A stretch of DNA of 64,000 nt from Azospirillum brasilense. Lineage in GTDB: Bacteria > Pseudomonadota > Alphaproteobacteria > Azospirillales > Azospirillaceae. Below the pieces are notes generated by a model, which searched no databases, had not been told where the DNA came from, and worked only from the letters and a program-made list of their open reading frames with translations. The stretch spans positions 62,001 through 126,000 of the forward strand of contig NZ_VITI01000010.1 of NCBI RefSeq assembly GCF_007827795.1, read 5' to 3'. The first letter of the stretch is position 1. Each line of letters opens with the position of its first letter. The translations under genes and the position numbers were made by a program. Below, piece after piece: positions 52,715-61,836 of this stretch.

Positions 52715-53277
52715 ACAAAATCCCCATGACGCCCCAGGCCGCCCGCGCGACGGTCAAGCCGCCGGGGCGCGTCATCGTTGTGAGCGAAGCCTGCGGAACC
52801 GGCCCCTAACCCGTCGAACGGCGCTGACGAAGCAGCCAGGACGGGTCGGGCTTCGGCCTCCGGGTTACGGCCTTGCGGCCGGCACCAGCTTCGAGGTTTC
52901 GTCCCAATCCACCGGCAACCCAGAAGCGTCACGCCCCGGACCGCGCCCGATGATGTAAATTTCGGCCGTTGGGGTCCGCGGGCGACGCCCACAGTCACCC
53001 CGGAGAGAAACCTCTCGGAAGAGTGGGCTGGTGGGTCGCGGTATGTCGCAGAGCTACCATAGACAAGCACGAAACCATGCACAACGTGGAATTCGGCGAA
53101 AGTTGCGGTCCGCCGCATCCGGTTCGGCGGCATCTTGCGGGGGCAGGGCGGTGTTGCATGAACGGCACCCTCGCCGACAATTCCGCCACGCACCCGGACA
53201 CCACCGTTGAGCGCCTTGATTTCGCTGCGCTATAGCTGACCACTGGCTTTGCCGGTTTGCGGTTTCTGGTGGAACGG
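52715..53277. promoter_or_regulatory. Divergent rne / amiC regulatory region
   Basis: 563 bp between the start codons. A promoter for the amidase is predicted at TTGAGC (53207-53212), 17-bp spacer, CTATAG (53230-53235), which would give a leader of about 35 bases. The rest probably contains the rne promoter and leader, which in other bacteria is long and used for autoregulation. I did not find a defined structure here and saw no gene. Confidence 0.5.
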
Positions 53278-54600
53278 ATGCCCCGATTGCTCGCGATTGT
53301 CGCTGCGCTGGGCGCCCTTCTGGGGGCGGCCGTCCTGCCGTGCGCCCCGGCGCAGGCCCAGACCACCGCGGCGCTTCCCTTTCCGCCGCCGGTGCAGGAA
53401 CGGGTGTCCGTCCTGAACGCGCGGCTGGGCCTGCATCCCGACAAGACGCGGCTGGTTCTGGAACTCACCGACTCGGTGCCCTTCACCGTGTCGGTGCACG
53501 GCTCGCCCTACCGCGTCGTGGTCGATCTGCCGGACGTGAGCTGGCCGGGCGGCAACACGGTGATGGCGGGCAAGGGCGTGGTCGCCCGCTACCGCTTCGA
53601 AGGGCGCGACGGCGGGGGACGCGACGGCGGGGCCTCCCGCCTGGTGGTGGAGACCGACGGGCCGGCGCGGGTGGTCGAGTCCTACCTCATCCCGCCGCGC
53701 GACGGCTTCAAGCCGCGCTTCGTCCTCGACATCGCCCGCACCACCCCGGCGCAGTTCGCCGCCTCCGCCCCGGTCGCCGTGACCACCGGGACCGCGTCGG
53801 TGAGCCGCGAGGCGGCCCGCCCGCCGGCGAAGAGGGACCCCATCGTGCCGGTCGCCGCGGCCCTGCCGCCGCCGGTCCCGCCGCGGGCGGCGCCGGTTCC
53901 GGAAAAGCCGATGATCGTCGTCGATCCCGGCCACGGCGGGGTCGATCCCGGCGCGGTCGGGGTCGGCGGGGTCTATGAGAAGGACATCACGCTGGCGATG
54001 GCGCGGGAGCTGAAGCGCCAGTTGGAAGGCTCGGGCCGCTACCGGGTGCGGCTGACCCGCGACAAGGACATGTTCATCCGCCTGCGCGACCGCGTCGCCA
54101 TCGCGCGGGAGGTCAACGCCGACCTGTTCCTGTCGCTGCACGCCGACAGCATCGGCTCCGCCAACATGCGCGGCCTGTCCATCTACACCCTGTCGGACCG
54201 GGCGTCCGACCGCGAGGCGGAGATGCTGGCCGCCAAGGAGAACCGGGCCGACGCGCTGGCCGGCATGGACCTGTCCTCCGAGAACGATCTGGTGGCCTCG
54301 ATCCTCATCGACCTCGCCCAGCGCGACACGATGAACCACTCCAAGCGCTTCGCCAACATGGCGCTGGAGCATCTCGGCCGCGAGGTCAAGCTGATCCCCA
54401 ACAAGCCGCACCGGCAGGCCGGCTTCGCCGTCCTGACCGCGCCGGACATGCCGTCGGCGCTGGTCGAGATGGGTTATCTGTCGAGCCCCCAGGACGTGAG
54501 CCTGCTGAGCAAGTCGGCCCACCGGGAGAAGCTGGGCCGCGGCATGGTCCGCACCATCGACGCCTATTTCAAATGGCTGACCGGGGCGCAGAAGAGCTGA
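53278..54600 (+). CDS. amiC: N-acetylmuramoyl-L-alanine amidase (AmiC type)
   Basis: A 440-residue exported amidase. Residues 1-27 form the signal (LLAIVAALGALLGAAVLPCAPAQA). An AMIN domain (about 40-155; LVLELTDSVPFTVSVHG ... YRVVVDLPDVSW) targets septal peptidoglycan. The amidase_3 domain has the zinc ligands in IVVDPGHGGVDPG, YEKDITLAMA, LFLSLHADS and the catalytic Glu in ALVEMGYLSS. It cuts the amide between MurNAc and L-Ala during cell separation. ATG 53278 is chosen; GTG 53269 and TTG 53257 are in frame upstream. Transcribed towards mrcA. Confidence 0.93.
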   Translation: MPRLLAIVAALGALLGAAVLPCAPAQAQTTAALPFPPPVQERVSVLNARLGLHPDKTRLVLELTDSVPFTVSVHGSPYRVVVDLPDVSWPGGNTVMAGKGVVARYRFEGRDGGGRDGGASRLVVETDGPARVVESYLIPPRDGFKPRFVLDIARTTPAQFAASAPVAVTTGTASVSREAARPPAKRDPIVPVAAALPPPVPPRAAPVPEKPMIVVDPGHGGVDPGAVGVGGVYEKDITLAMARELKRQLEGSGRYRVRLTRDKDMFIRLRDRVAIAREVNADLFLSLHADSIGSANMRGLSIYTLSDRASDREAEMLAAKENRADALAGMDLSSENDLVASILIDLAQRDTMNHSKRFANMALEHLGREVKLIPNKPHRQAGFAVLTAPDMPSALVEMGYLSSPQDVSLLSKSAHREKLGRGMVRTIDAYFKWLTGAQKS

Positions 54601-54851
54601 GGCTTGAAGCGTTGGGCACCACCGTCCGGTATCAGTCATGCGGGTGGAGGCTGGCGGGCATACGCATCGCCCGGTCACCACTTTCTTGCATGCGCCTTGT
54701 GGCCGTCACATTTTCCTGACATGGCTGCGAGGGAGTCGGACTGTCGCCCCTCGCGGTGTAGGATGCCGCCCATCGGACGGTTCTGCGTCTTCCCGGCCTC
54801 GGTTCCGGATGAAGGCGGCGGGGCCGCCGCCATGCCTGTCTGGGAACCGTC

Positions 54852-57362
54852 ATGCGCTTTATTCTGTCCGCCCTGATGGCCGTCGTGATCCTCGCCCTGG
54901 CCGGGGCGGGGGGGCTGGTCTACATGCTGGACCATTACGATCACGAACTGCCGGACTACACCAAGCTCGCCAACTACGAACCGCCGGTGACCACCCGCGT
55001 CCATGCGGGCGACGGGCGCCTGCTGGCCGAGTTCGCGTCGGAAAAGCGCGTGTTCGTCCCCATCGACGCCATGCCGAAGCGCGTGACCAACGCCTTCCTG
55101 TCCGCCGAGGACAAGAATTTCTACGACCACAAGGGCATCGACCCGGTTGGCATCGCCCGCGCCATCCTGACCAACGTGGAGAATCTCGGCCGCGACCGCC
55201 GGCCGATGGGCGCCTCGACGATCACGCAGCAGGTCGCCAAGAACATGTTGCTGACCAACGAGGTGTCCTTCTCGCGCAAGATCAAGGAGGCGATCCTGGC
55301 GGTCCGCATCGAGCGGGCCTTCAGCAAGGACCGCATCCTCGAGCTGTACCTGAACGAGATCTTCCTGGGATACCGCTCCTACGGCGTGGCGGCGGCGGCG
55401 CTGAACTACTTCAACAAGGCGCTGGACGAGCTGGACATCGAGGAGGCGGCCTATCTGGCGGCCCTGCCCAAGGCGCCCAGCAACTACCACCCGGAACGCC
55501 AGCGCGACGCCGCCATGGCGCGGCGCAACTGGGTGATCGGGCGCATGGCCGAGGACGGGCACATCACCCCGGAAGAGGCCAGGATTGCCCAGTCCAAGCC
55601 CCTGGTCGTGCGCAAGCGCGAGGAGCAGGAGTATGTGACGTCGGAGTATTTCGCCGAGGAGGTCCGGCGCGAGCTGGTGAAGCTCTACGGCGAGCAGGCG
55701 CTCTACGAGGGCGGCCTCTCGGTCCGCGCCTCGATGGACCCGGTGCTCCAGCAGGCGGCGACCCGGGCGCTGCGCGCCGGGCTGGTCCAGTACGACCGCC
55801 GCCACGGTTACCGCGGGCCGGTCGGCAAGATGGAGAATTTCGACAACTGGGCGAAGAAGCTCGCCTCGATGGCGCCGCCCGCCGGGTCCGAGGGCTGGCA
55901 TCTGGCGGTGGTGCTGAAGGACGACGAGGCGGCGGCGCTCGACATCGGCCTGCCGGACGGCTCGCGTGGCCGGGTGCCGCTGGCCGAGCTGCGCTGGGCG
56001 CGGGCGCAGCGCGACGACAACCGGCTCGGCCCGGAGATCCGCCGCCCCTCCGACGTCGCCAAGCTGGGCGACCTGATCCTGGTCGAGGCCGCCGGCAAGG
56101 ACGACAAGGGCAAGGAACCGCCGGCGGGCACCTACGCGCTGCGTCAGGTCCCGGCGGTGCAGGGTGGTCTGGTCGCGCTCGACCCGCACACCGGCCGCGT
56201 GCTCGCCATGGTCGGCGGCTTTTCCCCGCAGATGAGTTCCTTCAACCGCGCCACCCAGGCGATGCGGCAGCCGGGCTCCTCCTTCAAGCCCTTCGTCTAT
56301 CTCACGGCGCTGAACCAGGGCTTCACCCCGTCCTCGCTGGTGATGGACGCGCCGTTCGAGTATGACCCCGGCCATGGCCAGCCGATCTGGCGGCCGGAGA
56401 ACTACAGCCACGAGTTCTATGGCCCGACGCCGCTGCGCGCCGGCATCGAGAAGTCGCGGAACGTCATGACCGTCCGTCTGGCCCAGGCCGTCGGCATGGA
56501 CAAGGTGAAGGCGCTGTCCGAGAATTTCGGCATCACCGACAACCTCCAGCCCTATCTGCCGATGTCGCTCGGCGCGGGCGAGACGACGGTGCTGCGCCTC
56601 GCCACCGCCTACGCCATGCTGGCCAACGGCGGCAAGCGGGTCAGCCCCACCTTCATCGACCGGGTGCAGGACCGCAACGGCAAGACCGTCTTCCGTCACG
56701 ACACGCGACCCTGCGCCTCCTGCAATCAGGTGGCCTGGAGCGATGGGCTGACCGTTCCCGCCGTCGCCGACACGCGGGAGCAGGTGAACGACCCGCGCAC
56801 CGTCTATCAGATGGTGTCCATGCTGGAGGGCGTCGTGCAGCGCGGCACGGCGACGAAGCTGCTCTCGCTGGGCAAGCCGCTGGCCGGCAAGACCGGCACG
56901 ACCAACGACAGCCACGACGCGTGGTTCATGGGCTTCTCGCCCGACCTCGTGGTCGGCACCTACATCGGCTTCGACCAGCCGCGCTCGCTGGGCGCCAAGG
57001 AGACCGGCGGCTCGGCGGCGGTGCCGGTGTTCAAGGACGTGATGGAGGTGGCGCTGAAGGACCATCCGGCCACGCCCTTCCGCGTGCCGCGCGGCCTGCG
57101 CCTGGTCCGCGTCAACCCGGAGAACGGGCGCCTCGCCCAGCCCGGTGAGCGCAAAGCGATCTGGGAGGCCTTCATCCCCGGCACGGAGCCGAACCCCGAC
57201 CAGCCGCAGATGGTGCTGGACGGCTCGGCCCACGCCGCGGACGGCGGCTGGACCGGTGGGGTGCCCGGCGGCGACCCGGCGGCCCAGCAGCAGCCGAGCG
57301 GCTGGGGCGCTCCGGCGGCCCCGCCCTCCGCGGCGACGGTGGGGACCGGCGGCCTGTACTGA
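54852..57362 (+). CDS. mrcA: Penicillin-binding protein 1A
   Basis: An 836-residue bifunctional class A PBP. One membrane helix (about 5-25) anchors it. The GT51 transglycosylase has SAEDKNFYDHKG (catalytic Glu86) and GASTITQQVAKN. An OB-like insertion (350-430) lies before the transpeptidase. The transpeptidase has S476-S-F-K479, S535-R-N and K680-T-G-T, plus a CASC pair. The C-terminal 80 residues are Pro/Gly/Gln-rich. It polymerises glycan strands and makes 4-3 cross-links. It follows amiC on the same strand with a 251-bp gap, in which I saw no gene. Confidence 0.96.
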   Translation: MRFILSALMAVVILALAGAGGLVYMLDHYDHELPDYTKLANYEPPVTTRVHAGDGRLLAEFASEKRVFVPIDAMPKRVTNAFLSAEDKNFYDHKGIDPVGIARAILTNVENLGRDRRPMGASTITQQVAKNMLLTNEVSFSRKIKEAILAVRIERAFSKDRILELYLNEIFLGYRSYGVAAAALNYFNKALDELDIEEAAYLAALPKAPSNYHPERQRDAAMARRNWVIGRMAEDGHITPEEARIAQSKPLVVRKREEQEYVTSEYFAEEVRRELVKLYGEQALYEGGLSVRASMDPVLQQAATRALRAGLVQYDRRHGYRGPVGKMENFDNWAKKLASMAPPAGSEGWHLAVVLKDDEAAALDIGLPDGSRGRVPLAELRWARAQRDDNRLGPEIRRPSDVAKLGDLILVEAAGKDDKGKEPPAGTYALRQVPAVQGGLVALDPHTGRVLAMVGGFSPQMSSFNRATQAMRQPGSSFKPFVYLTALNQGFTPSSLVMDAPFEYDPGHGQPIWRPENYSHEFYGPTPLRAGIEKSRNVMTVRLAQAVGMDKVKALSENFGITDNLQPYLPMSLGAGETTVLRLATAYAMLANGGKRVSPTFIDRVQDRNGKTVFRHDTRPCASCNQVAWSDGLTVPAVADTREQVNDPRTVYQMVSMLEGVVQRGTATKLLSLGKPLAGKTGTTNDSHDAWFMGFSPDLVVGTYIGFDQPRSLGAKETGGSAAVPVFKDVMEVALKDHPATPFRVPRGLRLVRVNPENGRLAQPGERKAIWEAFIPGTEPNPDQPQMVLDGSAHAADGGWTGGVPGGDPAAQQQPSGWGAPAAPPSAATVGTGGLY

Positions 57363-57379
57363 CCGGACCTTCGACAAGG

Positions 57380-57416
57380 AAAAGCCCCGCTTCCCGGTTC
57401 GGGAGGCGGGGCTTTT
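57380..57416. terminator. Bidirectional terminator after mrcA
   Basis: AAAAGCCCCGC (57380-57390) pairs with GCGGGGCTTTT (57406-57416); an inner TCCCG/CGGGA hairpin with loop GTT extends it. T-runs exist on both strands, suiting the convergent mrcA and SGNH genes. Confidence 0.9.
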
Positions 57417-57431
57417 CTTTTATGCGGAGTT

Positions 57432-58388
57432 TCAGGGCCGCGCGGCGGTGTGGGTGTCCGTGCGGAGCTGGGCGATGGCGTCTGCGGGCGCCGTATCGGT
57501 GGGGCAGTCGGCCAGCGGGCGCAGCCGGTCCTCCATCCGCGCCAGCATCAGCCGGACACCCTCCTGGTTGATGTGCAGGGCGTCCACGAAATGGGCCTCG
57601 TCCTCGACCTCGCGGCGGGTGTCGATCACCGGCACGTCGGGCGGCAGGCGGGTCTTCAGATCCTCGAAGAAGGCGTCGAAGTTGGTCACCTTCGCGATGT
57701 AGCCGGGGAAGAAGGGTGTGATGACCACGGCGACCCGCGTGCCCTTCTCCCGCGCCGTGCCGATGATGCGGTCCAGCGCGTTCCAGTTCGGCTGGAAGCC
57801 CTCCATCCGCTCCGTCGGCGCCTTTTCGAGCTGGGCCTTGAGGAAGGGCGACATGGTGCCGGTCAGCGTCCGGTCGCCGGTCGGGTGCAGCCCGTCGAAG
57901 GCCAGCCGGATCGTCTGGTTGTTGTTGAAGATCAGCGTGTTGAACAGCTTGTTCGAGGCCCACATGGTGGCGTCGACCTGCCGGATGAAGCCGTCCACCC
58001 GCTCCGAGTAGTAGGCCAGCAGCGGCAGGTCGGCGAGCGCCTTGGGATCGTCGACCACGCTCGTCGGCTCGACCAGCAGCAGGCGGGGGGCGCCGTGCCG
58101 GTCCAGGTAATCCTCCCACAGCAGGTCGCCCACCGTGGTGGGGGCGCCGCCCATGCCCAGGTTCAGCACCCGCCCGCAGGTCAGCGCCTGCACCTCCTCC
58201 ACCGGGAAGTGGTTGTCGGCGCGGGAGTTGCCCAGGATCACCACGTCGGCGGGCGGCCCGTCGCGGTAGACGGTCATGAAGCGGTCCGACGACTGGAGGA
58301 GCGTGTCGCCCATCCAGGACGCCACCGCGCGGTCCATGGCGACCACCATGCCCAGGATCAGTCCGACGACGGCCAAAAGGCGGATCAT
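57432..58388 (-). CDS. SGNH/GDSL-like membrane-anchored acyltransferase partner
   Basis: A 318-residue protein with an N-terminal membrane helix (LLAVVGLILGMVVAMDRAVA) and the rest outside the cytoplasm. The nucleophile block is VVILGNSRADNHFPVEEV and the C-terminal catalytic Asp/His pair is in DALHINQEG, as in AlgJ/AlgX, DltD-type and PatB-like proteins that transfer acyl groups exported by an MBOAT partner. The upstream gene, 13 bp away, is exactly such an MBOAT. The likely activity is O-acetylation of a cell-surface polymer. Which one is not shown by the sequence; PBP1A, amidase and a peptidoglycan-binding protein are close by. Confidence 0.8.
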   Translation of the reverse strand: MIRLLAVVGLILGMVVAMDRAVASWMGDTLLQSSDRFMTVYRDGPPADVVILGNSRADNHFPVEEVQALTCGRVLNLGMGGAPTTVGDLLWEDYLDRHGAPRLLLVEPTSVVDDPKALADLPLLAYYSERVDGFIRQVDATMWASNKLFNTLIFNNNQTIRLAFDGLHPTGDRTLTGTMSPFLKAQLEKAPTERMEGFQPNWNALDRIIGTAREKGTRVAVVITPFFPGYIAKVTNFDAFFEDLKTRLPPDVPVIDTRREVEDEAHFVDALHINQEGVRLMLARMEDRLRPLADCPTDTAPADAIAQLRTDTHTAARP

Positions 58389-58401
58389 GGTTCGGGCTCC
58401 C

Positions 58402-59841
58402 TCAGAACTGGAAATAGATGAAGGATCGGTTGGCGAAATTGCCGAAGAGCAGGAGCATCAGGATCAGCGTGGCGCAGCCGGCGGAGCGGACCACGACGTT
58501 GACCCCGGCGTAGCGGCGCCCGGCCCCGAACTCGATCATCGCGTCGATCATCAGCACGACGAGGCCGAACAGGGCGACGCGGACCAGATAGCTCATCTGC
58601 TGCATGCCGCGCGGCAGGCTGAAATCGCCCTCGGCGATGATGCCCAGGATGGTCCGCACCGTGTGCATGTCGTCGGCGCGGAAGGGCAGCCAGGTCAGCG
58701 TGATCAGAAGGAAGACCAGCCCGACGGTCAGCAGCTTCCCCACCATCAGCGGCGCGCCGCTCAGCCGCAGCGGGCTGCGCCTGGCCAGCCAGCGCACGCC
58801 GTCCTCCGCCGCCATCAGGGTGGCGTGCAGGGCGCCCCACAGGACGAAGGTCCAGGCGGCCCCGTGCCACAGGCCGGACACCAGCATCACGATGGTCAGG
58901 TTGCGGATGCGCAGCCAGTGGGTGCGTCCGCCGCCCATCGGGATGTAGACGTAGTCGCGGAACCATGTGGACAGCGAGATGTGCCAGCGCCGCCAGAAGT
59001 CCTTCATGCCCGTGGCGAAGTAGGGGCGGGCGAAGTTCTGGCAGAGCGTGTAGCCGAAGATCTGCGCCAGACCGATGGCGATCAGCGAGTAGCCGGCGAA
59101 GTCGCCGTAGATCTGGAGCGAGAAGCAGATCAGCCCGATGACGTGGTTCAGCGCGTTGAAGAATTCCGGCTGGGCGAAGCGCGCGTCGACCACGGCGGCG
59201 GCGTTGTCGGCCAGCCCGAGCTTGAGGAAATAGCCCCAGATGATCTTCTCCAGCCCGGCGAAGCGGAAGGCGAAGCTGACGTCGTGGCGGGGGCCGTTCT
59301 GGATTTGGGGCAGCAGGTCGCGCGCCCGGACGATCGGCCCGGCGACGAGCTGCGGGAAGAAGGCGACGAAGGTCGCGTAGCGCAGCAGCGACCGTTCCGG
59401 CTTCTCCAGATGGCCAAGATAGAGGTCCAGCGTGTAGCTGAGATTCTGGAATGTGTAGAAGGAAATGCCGACGGGCAGGATGATGGACAGCGTGCGGTGC
59501 CCGACGTCGAGGCCGAGCGAGGCCAGCGCCACCTGCGCGCTGTCGATGAAGAAGTTGAAGTATTTGAAAAAGAACAGGATCGCCAGATTGGTGACGAGGC
59601 TGAGCTGCATGAAGATGCGGGCGGTGGCCCGGTTCGGCGCGTCGGCGATGCGCAGGCCGCAATAGAAGTCGAGCAGCGTCGTGCCGGCAAGCAGCAGACA
59701 GAAGCGGTAATCCCAGAAGCCGTAGAAGACATAGCTGGACACCAGCAGCAGCGGCGTGAACAGCCGCGTCCGGGCGAGCATCATGAAGCCCGCCGTGAAG
59801 GCCGTGATGAACAGCAGGAACCCCAGGCTGGTGAAGTTCAT
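58402..59841 (-). CDS. MBOAT-family membrane O-acyltransferase (AlgI/PatA/DltB-like)
   Basis: A 479-residue multi-pass inner-membrane protein with about ten hydrophobic segments. The family signature includes SYVFYGFWDYRFCLLL, LPVGISFYTFQNLSYTLD, the QLVAGPIVRARDLLPQI block, NFARPYFATGMKDFWRRWHISLSTWFRDYVYIPMGG and the invariant catalytic His in VSGLWHGAAWTF. Such proteins move an acyl group from acyl-CoA or acyl carrier to the periplasmic side for a partner such as the downstream SGNH protein. Start at ATG 59841 (MNFTSL); 40 further residues upstream look non-coding. A twin palindrome lies 124-156 bp upstream. Confidence 0.9.
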   Translation of the reverse strand: MNFTSLGFLLFITAFTAGFMMLARTRLFTPLLLVSSYVFYGFWDYRFCLLLAGTTLLDFYCGLRIADAPNRATARIFMQLSLVTNLAILFFFKYFNFFIDSAQVALASLGLDVGHRTLSIILPVGISFYTFQNLSYTLDLYLGHLEKPERSLLRYATFVAFFPQLVAGPIVRARDLLPQIQNGPRHDVSFAFRFAGLEKIIWGYFLKLGLADNAAAVVDARFAQPEFFNALNHVIGLICFSLQIYGDFAGYSLIAIGLAQIFGYTLCQNFARPYFATGMKDFWRRWHISLSTWFRDYVYIPMGGGRTHWLRIRNLTIVMLVSGLWHGAAWTFVLWGALHATLMAAEDGVRWLARRSPLRLSGAPLMVGKLLTVGLVFLLITLTWLPFRADDMHTVRTILGIIAEGDFSLPRGMQQMSYLVRVALFGLVVLMIDAMIEFGAGRRYAGVNVVVRSAGCATLILMLLLFGNFANRSFIYFQF

Positions 59842-59964
59842 CGGGGGGCCGCTCTTGTTGTTGAGAAAAGGGGCGTGTTGCTGGAGAACGGGGCGCCGAC
59901 AGGCCGCGCCCGCCGGGTGACGGGCACGAACGTCGGTGACGCTATCACGAGGAACTGCCACCTA

Positions 59965-59997
59965 TTCGCGCCGCGAAAGTGGTTTTGCGCCGCAAAA
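59965..59997. promoter_or_regulatory. Twin palindromic operator candidate upstream of the MBOAT gene
   Basis: TTCGC-GCC-GCGAA (59965-59977) and TTTTGC-GCC-GCAAAA (59983-59997) share the core GCGCCGC with a 19-bp period, and the surrounding 19-mers match at about 15 positions. They lie in the 347-bp divergent gap between the MBOAT gene and prfB. No other strong signal was seen in this gap. Confidence 0.4.
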
Positions 59998-60188
59998 ACG
60001 GTTTCATCCGAGTGGATTGGCGGGGTGTCCCGGTGACAGGGCCGCGCTCCGGCGGGTTACCGTTCCGGTCTGGTCCAGCGTCGCGGAAGCCGGTGAGGCT
60101 GTGGAATAAGAGGGTGCAACGCCGCGCCCAACCCGCTACATAAGGGCCAAGACACTGGTTCAACTCTGGCTGACGAGGAGGCACTGCG

Positions 60189-61311
60189 ATGCGGGCCGAG
60201 ATCGAAGCGGCCGCCGGCGAGATTAGAGAATCGCTGGCGCTGCTGAGGAGGCATCTTTGACTGGGATAACGCGCTGCGTCGTCTCGACGAACTGAACGCC
60301 CACGCCGAAGACCCCAAGCTGTGGGACGACCCGTCCCGCGCGCAGACCATCATGCGCGAGCGCACCCAGCTCGAAACCTCGGTGAACGGCTATCGCGCGC
60401 TGGAGCGCGACCTGTCCGACAGCCTGGAGCTGATCGAGATGGGCGAAACCGAGGGCGACGCGACCGTGGTCGCCGATGCCGAGGCTCAGCTCTACGCTCT
60501 GCGCGACCGCGCGGCCAAGCTGCAGATCGAGAGCCTGCTCTCGGGCGAGGCGGACGCCAACGACTGCTTCATCGAGGTGAACGCTGGCGCCGGCGGCACG
60601 GAGGCCCAGGACTGGGCGCTGATGCTGATGCGCATGTACCTCCGCTGGGCGGAGCAGCACGGCTACAAGACGCAGTGGCTCGAAGAAAGCCCCGGCGAAG
60701 AGGCCGGCATCAAGTCCGCCACCGCGCAGATCAGCGGCCACAACGCCTATGGCTGGCTGAAGACCGAGGCCGGGGTGCACCGTCTGGTGCGCATCAGCCC
60801 GTTCGACAGCCAAGCGCGCCGCCAGACCAGCTTCGCCGCCGTCTCGGTGTCTCCGGTGATCGACGACAAGATCAACATCGAGATCAACGAGAAGGACTGC
60901 CGCATCGATACCTTCCGGGCGTCGGGCGCCGGTGGCCAGCACGTCAACAAGACGGACTCGGCGATCCGCATCACCCACCTGCCCACGGGCATCGTGGTGG
61001 CCTGCCAGCAGGAGCGCTCGCAGCACAAGAACCGCGCCAAGGCGTGGGACATGCTGCGCGCCCGCATGTACGAGCGGGAACTGAAGATCCGCGAGGACGC
61101 CGCCGCCGCGCTGGAGGCGACCAAGAGCGACATCGGCTGGGGCCACCAGATCCGCTCTTACGTCCTGCATCCCTACCAGATGGTGAAGGACCTGCGGACC
61201 GAGGTGGAAACCTCGCAGAGCCAGGCGGTGCTGGACGGCGACCTGGACATGTTCCTGGAAGCGGCTCTGGCCGCTCGGCTTAAGGGGCAGAGCGACGACG
61301 CCGCGGCGTGA
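60189..61311 (+). CDS. prfB: Peptide chain release factor 2, with programmed +1 frameshift
   Basis: RF2 is read in two frames. Codons from ATG 60189 give 23 residues ending LLRRHL, then an in-frame TGA at 60258-60260. The slippery CTT-TGA-C follows the Shine-Dalgarno-like AGGAGG (60246-60251) by three bases, and translation continues at 60259 as [14 protein letters not shown]. The joined product has 373 residues (E. coli 365). The codon-recognition tripeptide SPF is at 203-205 and the GGQ that triggers peptide release at 248-250. It terminates translation at UGA and UAA. Low RF2 favours the frameshift, so expression is autoregulated. Starting later, for example at 60352, would wrongly remove the N-terminal domain. 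Confidence 0.95.
60246..60261 (+). promoter_or_regulatory. prfB: prfB +1 frameshift signal
   Basis: AGGAGG-CAT-CTT-TGA-C. The internal Shine-Dalgarno, three-base spacer, slippery CTT and the poorly recognised TGA-C stop match the known prfB recoding site; E. coli has AGG GGG TAT CTT TGA C. Confidence 0.93.
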
Positions 61312-61333
61312 GTGCGGGTGGGGGCTGGGTCTT

Positions 61334-61435
61334 GCCCCCACCCCGGCCCTCCCCCGCTTCGCAGGGGAGGGTGCCTTCTGCGAAGCGGCGGCAGTTCCCT
61401 CCCCTGCGATAGCGGGGGAGGGTTAGGGTGGGGGC
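61334..61435. repeat. 102-bp palindromic dispersed repeat, copy 2
   Basis: Inverted copy of 43361-43462 with five differences. It lies between prfB and the small peptidoglycan-binding gene. Two internal CCCTCCC/GGGAGGG hairpins are conserved in both copies. Confidence 0.9.
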
Positions 61436-61518
61436 AAAGCACCCCCCTATTTTTATCCCTTGGGAAGAAACGCGGCCTCTGCGTTGTTGATCTCCGCAAC
61501 AAGAAACGGAGAGAGACC

Positions 61519-61827
61519 ATGAACCGCAGCCTGTTCGCCGCCTTCCTGGCCGCCACGGCCTTCGCGTCCCCGGCCTACGCCGCCTGTCCGACGGACAGCA
61601 TGACGCCGGACATGTATTTCGCCTATGTGGAAGGCATCCAGAAGACCCTGACCGAGCAGGGCTTCCGTCCCGGTGTGATCGACGGGAAGATCGGCCCCAA
61701 CACCCGTTCCGCCATCCGCGCCTACCAGAAGGCCGCGAAGCTCCCGGTGGACGGCTGTCCGACGCAGGAGCTTCTCGACCACATCAACTTTTCCCAGCCA
61801 AAGGTCTACGGGCTGGGCAAGCGGTAA
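61519..61827 (+). CDS. Small exported peptidoglycan-binding protein
   Basis: A 102-residue protein with a signal peptide ending AYA (residue 21). The mature part is a single peptidoglycan-binding domain 1: IQKTLTEQGFRPGVIDGKIGPNTRSAIRAYQKAAKLPVDG. A Cys at 23 and another at about 80 could form a disulfide. No catalytic domain is attached, so it may be a regulator or adaptor of wall enzymes. GGAGAGAG precedes ATG 61519. The stop is 9 bp from the convergent binding-protein gene. Confidence 0.83.
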   Translation: MNRSLFAAFLAATAFASPAYAACPTDSMTPDMYFAYVEGIQKTLTEQGFRPGVIDGKIGPNTRSAIRAYQKAAKLPVDGCPTQELLDHINFSQPKVYGLGKR

Positions 61828-61836
61828 GTCTCCCGC

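Noticed and set aside
49034..52729. A 1231-codon open frame on the plus strand
   Set aside because: It is antisense to rne and greB and is open only because of high GC. RNase E has all catalytic motifs on the other strand.
54675..57377. A 900-codon minus-strand frame
   Set aside because: Antisense to mrcA; low-complexity, His/Arg-rich translation typical of GC-rich shadows.
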